Below, in pieces: positions 8,312 through 15,707 of a stretch of 64,000 nucleotides of DNA. Source of the DNA: Bacteroidota bacterium. Its GTDB lineage: Bacteria > Bacteroidota > Bacteroidia > Chitinophagales > BACL12. The position numbers and the translations under genes were made by a program. Location: positions 2,232,001-2,296,000 of the forward strand of contig JADJIS010000003.1 of NCBI GenBank assembly GCA_016706865.1, given 5' to 3'. The notes under the pieces were generated by a model. It had not been told where the DNA came from and did not search any database. It saw only the letters and a list, made by a program, of their open reading frames with translations. Numbering within the stretch: position 1 is the first letter of the stretch; every line of letters begins with the position of its first letter.

Positions 8312-9148
8312 ATGAAAAAAAACATAATAAAACTATTTGAACAAAAGCAGGTGCGAACCCATTGGGATGATGATGCCGAAAAATGGTATTTTTCAGTTAT
8401 TGATGTTATTGAAATTTTAACCGGTAGCCCCCGGCCTAGAAAATACTGGAATGCCTTAAAAACCAAGCTGAAAGCGGAAGGTAGTGAGTTGTCCCAAAAT
8501 TTGGGACAACTGAAAATGCAGTCGGATGACGGCAAGTATTACAATACAGACGTGGCTGATACAGAGCAAATTTTTCGGTTAGTGCAATCCATCCCATCCC
8601 CAAAAGCAGAACCATTTAAAGTTTGGATAGCCAAAATTGCCCGTGAACGAATTGATGAAATAGAGGATCCGGAAATAGGTATTGACAGGTTGATGGAAAC
8701 ATATTTGAAAAAAGGTTACACTAAAGAATGGATTAATCAACGACTGAAAAGTATTGAAATTCGAAAGGAACTCACAGATGAATGGGAAAGCAAAGGTGTA
8801 AAAAAGGGTCAGGAATTTGCTGTTTTAACAGATGAACTTACTAAAGCCTGGAGTGGATTTAGCACTAAACAATACAAGGCATATAAAGACTTAAAAAAAG
8901 AAAACCTGAGAGATAACATGACAAATTTAGAATTGGTGCTCAATATGCTCGCAGAGGCTTCTACAACAGAAATATCAAAAGATAAAAACCCAAAAACATT
9001 TAATGAACATAAAATTGTAGCTCAAAAGGGTGGAAAAGTTGCAAAAGCTGCTCGTGTACAATTAGAAAATACTACCGGTAAAAAAGTAGTTACAAAACAA
9101 AATGCTAAAATTTTGGCTCCAAAAACGAATAAAAAAATAAATGGATAG
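8312..9148 (+). CDS. Bro-N domain / DinD-like protein
   Basis: 278 residues. The N-terminal part (about 10-110) matches the BRO domain of phage antirepressors: WYFSVIDVIEILTGSPRPRKYW, cut here as WYFSVIDVIEIL plus RPRKYW, and an IPSPKAEPFKVWIA helix. The later part resembles E. coli DinD, ending in a Lys-rich tail with GGKVAKAAR. Such proteins bind DNA or modulate recombination and regulators; the exact role is unknown. The ATG at 8312 follows an A/T-rich leader with no Shine-Dalgarno box. It is an accessory, often phage-linked gene, at the end of the accessory stretch. Confidence 0.85.
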   Translation: MKKNIIKLFEQKQVRTHWDDDAEKWYFSVIDVIEILTGSPRPRKYWNALKTKLKAEGSELSQNLGQLKMQSDDGKYYNTDVADTEQIFRLVQSIPSPKAEPFKVWIAKIARERIDEIEDPEIGIDRLMETYLKKGYTKEWINQRLKSIEIRKELTDEWESKGVKKGQEFAVLTDELTKAWSGFSTKQYKAYKDLKKENLRDNMTNLELVLNMLAEASTTEISKDKNPKTFNEHKIVAQKGGKVAKAARVQLENTTGKKVVTKQNAKILAPKTNKKING

Positions 9149-9385
9149 AAATCAACTGTCCGAATTCTCCGAACAGTACAAAATGCATACTATATAATTC
9201 GCAAAACTGGAATAAAAACCACGTCAACAGCAAGTGATAAATGATCTAATGACCTGATTTAAAATGCAACAATTAAAAAATTCCTCATTCGTCTAGAATA
9301 ACAGCAGAAATGGATACGTTAATACAGGGTGCTGAAACCATTTCCGATTTATTCGAAAGTATAAAAGGCAAGTTTTGAAAATACA
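9149..9385. other. Intergenic stretch with a possible gene remnant
   Basis: A small palindrome, ACTGTCCGA...TCCGAACAGT, follows the Bro gene at about 9160-9182. At 9310-9378 a short frame could encode about 22 residues (ATG GAT ACG ... GGC AAG TTT TGA), possibly a fragment of a lost gene. Nothing else is evident. Confidence 0.3.
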
Positions 9386-10270
9386 ATGATCTCACACGCC
9401 ATTTTTTCATTCCTCTTGTTAACACTACTCCTCTCCTGCTCAAACCCTCAGGACAACAAAACCATTTCATCTCCCTCAACCGACTCTGCCCATATCCTCA
9501 CCATCGATGAAAAACAAGAGATCCTATACGAAAAAAGGAGAGTCATGCGTGAAGAGGAAATAAAAGACAGTATATTTTGCGACAGGGCCTTAATTGAGGC
9601 TTTGATAATTGCTCAGGAAAATATCCACCAGAAAACATTTCACACCGAATTTGATGTGGTTCTTGATAGTAATTTTAACGTGAAGGTAGAGATCAGTCTG
9701 GACCATCATTTTTCAAAAACCTATCAGCACCTGATCATTCGACGGCTTGCTCCGACTGATTTTTATATTGACATTTATGTAAAAAAGGATACAATTTTCG
9801 AAAATGTTTTCTCCGAAAAACAATGGAGAATGGGATTTATAAATGATACCATTCAGGATATTAATGGAGACGGATTTAAAGACGTAGTTATAGTCTGGCA
9901 TGCTCTAGGTGGTTGTTGCTTAGGAGAATCCAATAATATTTATTTGCTCGAAAACAATAAATATACATTTTCAGATATGTTTAAATTTTTTAATCCAACA
10001 TTTTCACCGAAGGAAAAAATTATACGCGGAGTTGGTTACGGACATCCAGGCGAAACAGAAATGTATAAATATAAGTGGAATGGAAATAAGATCGACACCA
10101 TGGAATACGTATATTTTGAAAGAAATGACACGTATGAACTTACAGGAAAAATCATAGTCTCCAATCGACTTCCTTATGATGAAAATTTTAAAGTAATTAA
10201 AAAATTGGATGAAGTTCCTGCAGAGTATAAAAAAATTTATGGTTACGATTGGTTTAACAATGATTTATAG
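9386..10270 (+). CDS. Predicted lipoprotein with an FG-GAP-like acidic motif
   Basis: 294 residues. A type II signal peptide ends in the lipobox LLLSC (Cys at about residue 17), so it should be a surface or periplasmic lipoprotein. The middle carries DINGDGFKDVVIVW (about 152-165), a calcium-binding-like loop of the FG-GAP/XAC2610 type, followed by GGCCLG. The C-terminal half is beta-rich. No enzyme motif is seen and the function is unknown. It is a single gene; the next features are repeats. Confidence 0.75.
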   Translation: MISHAIFSFLLLTLLLSCSNPQDNKTISSPSTDSAHILTIDEKQEILYEKRRVMREEEIKDSIFCDRALIEALIIAQENIHQKTFHTEFDVVLDSNFNVKVEISLDHHFSKTYQHLIIRRLAPTDFYIDIYVKKDTIFENVFSEKQWRMGFINDTIQDINGDGFKDVVIVWHALGGCCLGESNNIYLLENNKYTFSDMFKFFNPTFSPKEKIIRGVGYGHPGETEMYKYKWNGNKIDTMEYVYFERNDTYELTGKIIVSNRLPYDENFKVIKKLDEVPAEYKKIYGYDWFNNDL

Positions 10271-10327
10271 TATCACAAATAGTTAAAGGGGCGGAGCATT
10301 TGCAATAATGCTACTTACACGTGCCCC

Positions 10328-10389
10328 GGCAGTGTCTCCATAAAACAATGATCACGAATAAAATAAAATCTTCCAATGGGACGCTGGCC
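10328..10389. repeat. Dispersed palindromic element, copy 1
   Basis: A 62 bp element bounded by imperfect inverted ends, GGCAGTGTCTCCAT on the left and ATGGGACGCTGGCC on the right. The AT-rich centre reads AAAACAATGATCACGAATAA. Further copies lie at 10647 and 13089. With the other repeats it fills much of the gene-free stretch 10271-10752, where I see no credible gene. Confidence 0.75.
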
Positions 10390-10600
10390 GGATTGGGGCA
10401 GATACCTCCGAATGCAGCAGAGTTCCTTCGGTAACTCTGCTGCGAAATCTTCAGTGAAAAGCGCCCGGCATTTTCGACGATTCTAATGAGCAACCTCATC
10501 GATACAAATCCAGCAGCGTCTCACCATTTTATTTTAATTGAAAATTAATTTACTAGTTAAAAATAGAGACACATTTTGAGATATTATTTATTCCCTGTGA

Positions 10601-10656
10601 AGACACTGCTGGGGCACGGCGGGAAAATGATGCGAGCGTGCGCCCCGACAGTGTCT
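10601..10656. repeat. GC-rich hairpin upstream of element copy 2
   Basis: AGACACTGCTGGGGCACG at 10601-10618 pairs with CGTGCGCCCCGACAGTGTCT at 10637-10656 with few mismatches, giving a stem of about 18 bp. Its right arm overlaps the left end of the dispersed element, so it may be a fused inverted copy of that end. Confidence 0.65.
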
Positions 10657-10706
10657 CCATAAGACAATGATCACGAATAAAATAAAACCACCAATGGGAC
10701 GCTGCC
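10647..10706. repeat. Dispersed palindromic element, copy 2
   Basis: Nearly identical to copy 1 over its whole length, including the centre with ACAATGATCACGAATAA, and bounded by GACAGTGTCTCCAT and ATGGGACGCTGCC. It lies about 50 bp upstream of the hipB operator region. Confidence 0.75.
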
Positions 10707-10753
10707 GGAATTAGGAACATTAACAACCTTCTCAAAAAACCAAGCAACACCTA

Positions 10754-10773
10754 TTATATGCAATAACATATAA
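10754..10773. promoter_or_regulatory. Putative HipB operator O1
   Basis: A 20 bp inverted repeat of form TTATAT-N8-ATATAA. It is the first of three with the same half-sites, whose starts (10754, 10794, 10834) are exactly 40 bp apart. HipB-type antitoxins are known to bind palindromes upstream of their own genes. Confidence 0.6.
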
Positions 10774-10793
10774 AATAAACTTTTCATCAATAA

Positions 10794-10813
10794 TTATATC
10801 CATTTACATATAA
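10794..10813. promoter_or_regulatory. Putative HipB operator O2
   Basis: The same TTATAT-N8-ATATAA palindrome, here with CC after the left half-site. It sits immediately upstream of the predicted -7 box, where binding would block RNA polymerase. Confidence 0.65.
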
Positions 10814-10818
10814 TTTCC

Positions 10819-10827
10819 TATATTTGC
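10819..10827 (+). promoter_or_regulatory. Bacteroidota -7 promoter box of the hip operon
   Basis: TATATTTGC matches TAnnTTTGC perfectly and lies between operators O2 and O3, 26 bp before the hipB start codon. The -33 element is not clear. Confidence 0.6.
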
Positions 10828-10833
10828 TTAATT

Positions 10834-10853
10834 TTATATCCAAAAGCATATAA
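10834..10853. promoter_or_regulatory. Putative HipB operator O3, overlapping the start codon
   Basis: The third TTATAT-N8-ATATAA palindrome, 40 bp after O2. Its last base is the A of the hipB ATG, so occupancy would cover the transcription start and the initiation codon region. Confidence 0.65.
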
Positions 10854-11062
10854 TGAAAAGTTTAGCGGATTTTGTCAAAGACCGTAGGAAAGAAGTAAAC
10901 CTTACACAGGAAGAGTTCGCAGACCGAGCCGGAGTTGCGCTTACTGTGGTACGTAAGATCGAACAGGGTAAAACTAATCTAAACATGGACAAGGTAAATC
11001 GGGTTTTAAGGATGTTTGGACATGAACTGGCTCCTGTTAACAGTAAAAATGGAAATGTATGA
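10853..11062 (+). CDS. hipB: HipB-like antitoxin, XRE-family DNA-binding protein
   Basis: 69 residues forming one helix-turn-helix domain of the Cro/C1 type (about residues 6-60): TQEEFADRAGVALTVVRKIE is the classical helix 2-turn-helix 3 region. In HipBA-type systems this protein represses its own operon and neutralises or helps to neutralise the kinase toxin. Three matching palindromes lie upstream. Its TGA overlaps the next ATG (ATGA), giving translational coupling with the HipS-like gene. The short C-terminal tail ends in VNSKNGNV. Confidence 0.85.
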   Translation: MKSLADFVKDRRKEVNLTQEEFADRAGVALTVVRKIEQGKTNLNMDKVNRVLRMFGHELAPVNSKNGNV

Positions 11063-11394
11063 GGCAGGGAAAGGTATTTTATAAGGATAATTTAGCAGGT
11101 ATAATTACGGAAACGAATGATGGCGATTATGTATTTGAATATAATGATCGATATGTAAAAGAGCATCCAAATGATTTTATTTCATTCACCTTGCCCGTTA
11201 CAAATATACCTTTTACAGAAAATAGACTCTTTCCATTTTTTGAGGGTTTAATACCTGAAGGGTGGTTGTTGGATATTGCATCAGAAAACTGGAAGATCAA
11301 CAAAAATGATCGCATGGGATTACTTTTGGCATGTTGCAAGGATTGTATCGGAGCCGTGAGCGTACTTCCAATAAAACAAAATGACGAAGCGTAG
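11059..11394 (+). CDS. hipS: HipS-like protein, detached HipA N-terminal subdomain
   Basis: 111 residues matching only the first subdomain of HipA-type kinases, with the characteristic LFPFFEGLIPEGWLL segment (about residues 54-68) and DRMGLLLACCKDCIGAVSV (about 83-101). In classical HipA this is fused to the kinase. Here it ends separately and overlaps the kinase gene by 14 bases, the hipB-hipS-hipT order known from the tripartite HipBST system. In that system HipS acts as the antitoxin towards HipT; this is an inference here. The name is by analogy. Confidence 0.8.
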   Translation: MRQGKVFYKDNLAGIITETNDGDYVFEYNDRYVKEHPNDFISFTLPVTNIPFTENRLFPFFEGLIPEGWLLDIASENWKINKNDRMGLLLACCKDCIGAVSVLPIKQNDEA

Positions 11395-12331
11395 ATGTTT
11401 ATATTGTTATGAAGTGCTTGAGCACAATTCAGATTTTCATGAATTTTGCTCCATGGAATTTTTTGGTACACCTATAGCTCCAAAAATAGAATATTCATTA
11501 AACCAAATTTCCGAACTCGCCAAAAATGTTGTTGAACGAAGTATTGCGGTTCCCGGTGTTCAGGCAAAATTGTCATTGTCGTTAATTAAAAAAAATAAAG
11601 AGAATTCAGATACAAGATTTACAATTGTTGGCGCATTTGGCGGACAATATATTTTTAAACCGCCTTCTGATCGATTTCCGGAAATGCCGGAAAATGAACA
11701 TGTAACCATGCGGATGGCAGAAACCTTTGGAATTCGTGTTGTACCTTCATCATTGATCCGTTTATCGTCCGGAGAACTTTCCTATATTACAAAGCGAGTT
11801 GACAGGGATGAAACCGGACAAAAGATACATATGCTCGACATGTTTCAGATCACGGAAGCTTTTGATAAATATAAAGGTTCCATGGAGAGAATCGGTAAGG
11901 CATTGGACATTTATTCAGCCAACACATTGCTTGATAAAACATTTTATTTCGACTTAACTCTTTTTAGTTTTCTATCAGGGAATAATGATATGCACCTGAA
12001 GAATTTTTCTATGATCAAAAGTGCATCGGGTTGGGTATTGGCTCCTGCATACGATCTATTAAATGTTGCCATTGTGTTTCCGGAAGATAAGGAGGAACTT
12101 GCATTAACACTGGTTGGAAAGAAAAAGAAATTGAAGCGCGAACATTTTGAACAGTTCGGTGCAGGTTTGGGATTAAACCCTAAACAGATCAATGGTGCTT
12201 TTTTGCGATATATCAAAATTAAATCAGCTGCAATAGATTGGATCGATAAATCATTTTTGTCGAAAGAAATGAAAACAGCTTATAGAGAGTTGATTGAAAA
12301 AAGGTATAAACAACTAGGATTAATTGAATAA
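11381..12331 (+). CDS. hipT: HipT-like serine/threonine kinase toxin (HipA C-terminal type)
   Basis: 316 residues. A Cys-rich start (CLYC ... HEFC, about residues 6-30) resembles a small zinc-binding knuckle. The kinase core has the Ser-containing loop ERSIAVPGVQAKLSLSL (about 52-68), the catalytic GNNDMHLKNFSM (about 202-213) and the metal-binding PAYDLLN (about 223-229). HipA/HipT kinases phosphorylate aminoacyl-tRNA synthetases and halt growth; the target here is unknown. Its start lies inside the end of the HipS-like gene. It is the last gene of the operon, and all kinase motifs appear intact. Confidence 0.85.
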   Translation: MTKRRCLYCYEVLEHNSDFHEFCSMEFFGTPIAPKIEYSLNQISELAKNVVERSIAVPGVQAKLSLSLIKKNKENSDTRFTIVGAFGGQYIFKPPSDRFPEMPENEHVTMRMAETFGIRVVPSSLIRLSSGELSYITKRVDRDETGQKIHMLDMFQITEAFDKYKGSMERIGKALDIYSANTLLDKTFYFDLTLFSFLSGNNDMHLKNFSMIKSASGWVLAPAYDLLNVAIVFPEDKEELALTLVGKKKKLKREHFEQFGAGLGLNPKQINGAFLRYIKIKSAAIDWIDKSFLSKEMKTAYRELIEKRYKQLGLIE

Positions 12332-12412
12332 TAAAATCCCATCGAAAACACCGAAATCGGGTTATATTGATCTGAATTTGCATTTTTAAATACTACAACG
12401 GAAATATTAATC

Positions 12413-13060
12413 ATGAAACAATTTATGTTTTTTGCACTCCTTATTAATTTCCTGAGTAGTTGCACCGATCAGAATTCAGTCACTGAGCACAAAAAAGAAT
12501 TTGAAGGCAAAATTATTTATTTAACAAAGTTGGAATCAAAATCCACAAAGTTTACAACCGACGAATTTCAGAGTTTTTTTGGAGATACCATGACTTTATA
12601 TATTAAAAATGGTAATTATCGCATGAGTTACAGCGGGAAAGATGTAAAAGACATTTATTACATAAATAAAGACAATAATCAGTATACCTTACGACATGGA
12701 ATTGATACACTGTACGTGGGCGATTGCAGCATGGAAGAAAAACATCTAAAGAGCACCAAAATAAAAGAAAATGCGGAATTTATTTTACAGAGACAATGTG
12801 ATCTTCTGATCAACGAGACAGAAGATTGGAAAACTTTTTATTGGTTCGACCCAAGTTTATATATTAATCCCGATAATTTTACAAATCACGAATTCGGACA
12901 TGTTAATACCTATTATTCCAAAGCAAGATCACCATGGTTGAAATACAAATATGAAGGAAGGAGTTATAACCTTTCACATCAGGCAATTTACATAAGTGAG
13001 GAAAAAATAAATGATGATACTTTTGAACTACCCAAACTGCCGAGAGGAATATTAAAATAA
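12413..13060 (+). CDS. Predicted lipoprotein of unknown function
   Basis: 215 residues with a type II signal peptide ending in LSSC (Cys at about residue 17). The mature part starts with a polar, charged linker and then appears beta-rich, with scattered Tyr and Asp. It contains two Cys pairs that might form disulfides (GDCSMEE and RQCDLL). I recognise no family. It stands alone between the hip operon and a dispersed palindromic element. Confidence 0.65.
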   Translation: MKQFMFFALLINFLSSCTDQNSVTEHKKEFEGKIIYLTKLESKSTKFTTDEFQSFFGDTMTLYIKNGNYRMSYSGKDVKDIYYINKDNNQYTLRHGIDTLYVGDCSMEEKHLKSTKIKENAEFILQRQCDLLINETEDWKTFYWFDPSLYINPDNFTNHEFGHVNTYYSKARSPWLKYKYEGRSYNLSHQAIYISEEKINDDTFELPKLPRGILK

Positions 13061-13088
13061 ATATTAAGCAAGCAACTTGATCTGCTTG

Positions 13089-13148
13089 GGCAGTGTATCC
13101 ACAAAAACATACATTTTACCAAAATTAAACCTTCAGTGGGACGCTGCC
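13089..13148. repeat. Dispersed palindromic element, copy 3
   Basis: The terminal inverted ends GGCAGTGTATCCAC and GTGGGACGCTGCC are kept while the AT-rich middle has diverged from copies 1 and 2. This pattern (conserved, paired ends and a free centre) argues that the secondary structure is what is retained. Confidence 0.7.
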
Positions 13149-13239
13149 TCAATTGGGAGCACACGTTTCTGCTTTTAGTGTGCAACTTTCCTTCTATTTA
13201 TCTTAAATCACGTATTTTTACCTAAACTTTGAACTATAA

Positions 13240-13587
13240 ATGAAAAATCTAATAATACTGATACTATTAACGCTTAGTGTAAATATATCTTTTTCGCAAA
13301 CTGCCAAAAAGGAAACCATTGTAGTAAAAACTTCCATAGTTTGCGATCACTGTATGCAGTGCGAAAGCTGCGGGGCAAATATTTATAATTCCACACTCAC
13401 CATTCCTGGAGTTAAAAACATTGATGTGAGTCCTGAGGCTAATACGATCACCGTTACCTATAAAACCTCAAAAACCGACCCTGATAAAATTCGTGCGGCA
13501 ATTGCAGCATCCGGGTATGATGCCGATCATGTAAAGGCTGATCCTTCTGCTTATATTAAACTTGATGGATGTTGTAAAGCGAAATAA
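13240..13587 (+). CDS. Secreted heavy-metal-associated (HMA) domain protein
   Basis: 115 residues. A signal peptide (about residues 1-19, cleavage after FSQ) is followed by one HMA ferredoxin-like domain. The metal loop reads CDHCMQCESCG, four Cys each separated by two residues, instead of the single CxxC of CopZ-like chaperones. A further CC pair stands near the C-terminus (DGCCKAK). Periplasmic binding of copper, mercury or another soft metal is likely. No efflux ATPase gene is adjacent. Confidence 0.8.
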   Translation: MKNLIILILLTLSVNISFSQTAKKETIVVKTSIVCDHCMQCESCGANIYNSTLTIPGVKNIDVSPEANTITVTYKTSKTDPDKIRAAIAASGYDADHVKADPSAYIKLDGCCKAK

Positions 13588-13691
13588 ACGTATTGCAGAA
13601 CTTTAATAATAAACCATTACAGGCTGCTTACTTAAGTATTTGATAAATAAAGTATTGTTACCTTAGATGCAAATATTCTCAACCTAATTGC

Positions 13692-14444
13692 ATGGGATCT
13701 AAAAATTTAGGAACTGTAATTATAATTTTTTCTTTGCTCGTAGGTACAATAGCAATATTATATTTAGCTACGAGAATATTGTGGTTCACCGTTCCTGCAA
13801 ATTTGATGTGGCTTCTTATCTTTGCGATACTATTAATGATATTTCTCACAATATCAGCCATAAGATATGGCAAAAAAATATATGACGATACAAATGTTGA
13901 ATCGAGATTCGACAATGTTGATAATACAGTTTTAACTGACAAAATAATCGTAAAAGTCACAATTCAAAAAAAGGAATACATTAAACTTTCTTATATTCTC
14001 TCTTATTCAAACTTATTGATCGTATTTCTTTCCATAGCCGGAGTTTTTATGTTGGGGCTTGTATTACAATATTTTCTTTTTCCTGTGGAAGCAGACGATT
14101 TTCCCTTTTTACCTTTATTAATATTTGTTTATGCTCTGATATTCACTCCGCTTTCTGTTTATTATAATTCTATAAAAAACATGAAGACCATGGCTCTGTT
14201 AAAGGAAACTGTTTATTATACCTTCAGCTCCGAAGACCTCCACATGAGATGTGAAAGCATTGACACTAATATCAAGTGGAATGTAATAAAATCGATCAAA
14301 GAATTAAATGATTGGTACATTTTGTATGTCGGAAAGAACAGAGGTTATTTTATCCCAAAATCTCAATTTAGTTCAGGACTTGATGAATCAAATTTTCGTA
14401 ATTTGTTATTGAGCAAAACAACCATAAAGAAAGATTTGAAATAA
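13692..14444 (+). CDS. YcxB-like integral membrane protein
   Basis: 250 residues. Four hydrophobic segments lie at about 10-30, 37-57, 103-125 and 136-158. They are followed by a soluble domain (about 170-240) with the YcxB-like pattern, in which a strand and IKWNVIKSIKEL lead to GYFIPKSQF. The domain resembles a PH-like fold at the membrane face. The function is unknown. It is convergent with the following minus-strand gene. Confidence 0.65.
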   Translation: MGSKNLGTVIIIFSLLVGTIAILYLATRILWFTVPANLMWLLIFAILLMIFLTISAIRYGKKIYDDTNVESRFDNVDNTVLTDKIIVKVTIQKKEYIKLSYILSYSNLLIVFLSIAGVFMLGLVLQYFLFPVEADDFPFLPLLIFVYALIFTPLSVYYNSIKNMKTMALLKETVYYTFSSEDLHMRCESIDTNIKWNVIKSIKELNDWYILYVGKNRGYFIPKSQFSSGLDESNFRNLLLSKTTIKKDLK

Positions 14445-14505
14445 TTCGAAAGTATGATAATCATATTTTATAAATGACGCTTCATCAAATAAATTATTAT
14501 CTGCT

Positions 14506-15567
14506 TTATCTTTTATCCAACACTCCACCAATACAGTAATGACAACCATCAAACCCATCCGCTATTGCTTGTTCTAAAGTGTCGTAATCTACTGTATGTT
14601 CCGAAGTCATATGATCTATCCATTTACATTCCCAGTGATGCACTTCACGCGATGTCGGGTTTATGTTTGCAATATACTCTGAGCGAAACATAGCATAATG
14701 ATAAAATGCCTTTACATCATCATGAGTCGAATCGTTATCGAGTTCCAATATATGTAATTGTCCATTTATTCCCGGCGCAATTCCGTCACTTAGATCCCAA
14801 AAAGTAATTCCCTCAATTTCTTCCCCCCAGGTAAATAAATCGGTTCCTATTAAAATTTTTTTAACTCTCATAGCACCTGTATCCAACCATTTAAAAACAT
14901 GTAATCCGCGGGCCGCATTTTCATTTGGATTCATAGAAAAAGGAAAGGCACTCTTATTGGAAGTCAAAAACAAATGTGTTTCTTCATTTTCTGTAACAAA
15001 TACTCCTCCTTGAATTCCTGATAACATAAGGGGTTCTTCATTTTCCTTGTGGAGAGGAATAGTATCCACCAACATCAATTCAAAACTATCACTATTAATA
15101 GTTAATTGATATGCGAATAATTCAGAAACATTATCGAATGCAGAACTATATAAAAATCCATCTGATTGATTTACAGCACACCAGGAAGCATGGCCATCCT
15201 GCGAGGGAACTATATCACTGCCAATAAAAGTTAATGTATCTGCATTAAAACAAGCAATACTTGCTGTGCGATTATCATCGGAATTTTCAAGTCCTACAAA
15301 TAAATAACCATTATAAAAATCAAGATCACCAAAGTGATCGTAATTCACTGCAAGTTCAGCCGGAATTGGGATATTAAATATACCTCTGCTAATATCATCT
15401 GTAACATCATTCAGATCAACCCCAACCGGAATTTTCCAGATACGGGATTTTTGACTAATAAACCAATGATCGGCATTATGTGTTACGCCTTGCAATTCCT
15501 CACTCCAAATTGTTTGAGAGTCGGAAGGATAATTATTCAATTGCCTGAAAAAAAGATTATCTGCCAT
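14506..15567 (-). CDS. Probable beta-propeller protein with a C-terminal Cys/His knuckle
   Basis: 353 residues without a recognisable signal peptide. The body is made of repeated beta-strand segments with Asp/Gly turns typical of propeller blades (for example YNGYLFVGLE, DGFLYSSAF). The last 50 residues carry VHHWECKWI, then ALEQAIADG-like sequence (LEQAIADGFDGCHYC): a His, one Cys and a CxxC, a pattern shared with small metal-binding tails of the Ada type. I infer a ligand-binding role; no enzyme motif is seen. The 3' end faces the YcxB-like gene. Confidence 0.6.
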   Translation of the reverse strand: MADNLFFRQLNNYPSDSQTIWSEELQGVTHNADHWFISQKSRIWKIPVGVDLNDVTDDISRGIFNIPIPAELAVNYDHFGDLDFYNGYLFVGLENSDDNRTASIACFNADTLTFIGSDIVPSQDGHASWCAVNQSDGFLYSSAFDNVSELFAYQLTINSDSFELMLVDTIPLHKENEEPLMLSGIQGGVFVTENEETHLFLTSNKSAFPFSMNPNENAARGLHVFKWLDTGAMRVKKILIGTDLFTWGEEIEGITFWDLSDGIAPGINGQLHILELDNDSTHDDVKAFYHYAMFRSEYIANINPTSREVHHWECKWIDHMTSEHTVDYDTLEQAIADGFDGCHYCIGGVLDKR

Positions 15568-15640
15568 TAAATTAATTAATTAATTGATTGATTGATCAAA
15601 TTTAAAATACTATATAATTATAACCAAATGTGATTGCTTC

Positions 15641-15659
15641 GACATTACTTCGTAATGTC
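15641..15659. repeat. Short perfect hairpin
   Basis: GACATTAC and GTAATGTC pair around the loop TTC. Related CAATG units follow (CTCGCAATGACTCACAATG). It lies in the 140 bp divergent intergenic region, where GATT/AATT tetranucleotide repeats (15568-15595) are also present. Confidence 0.45.
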
Positions 15660-15707
15660 TCGCAATGACTCACAATGCCTCGAAAAGTTGTAAATTAGCC
15701 CCACCTT

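Noticed and set aside
4300..9400. Integron integrase or phage integrase
   Set aside because: None of the encoded proteins shows the tyrosine or serine recombinase motifs, so the cassette idea rests on the spacers alone.
10311..10750. Two minus-strand open frames of 62 and 65 codons upstream of hipB
   Set aside because: They run through the dispersed palindromic elements and share sequence with each other only because of the repeat.
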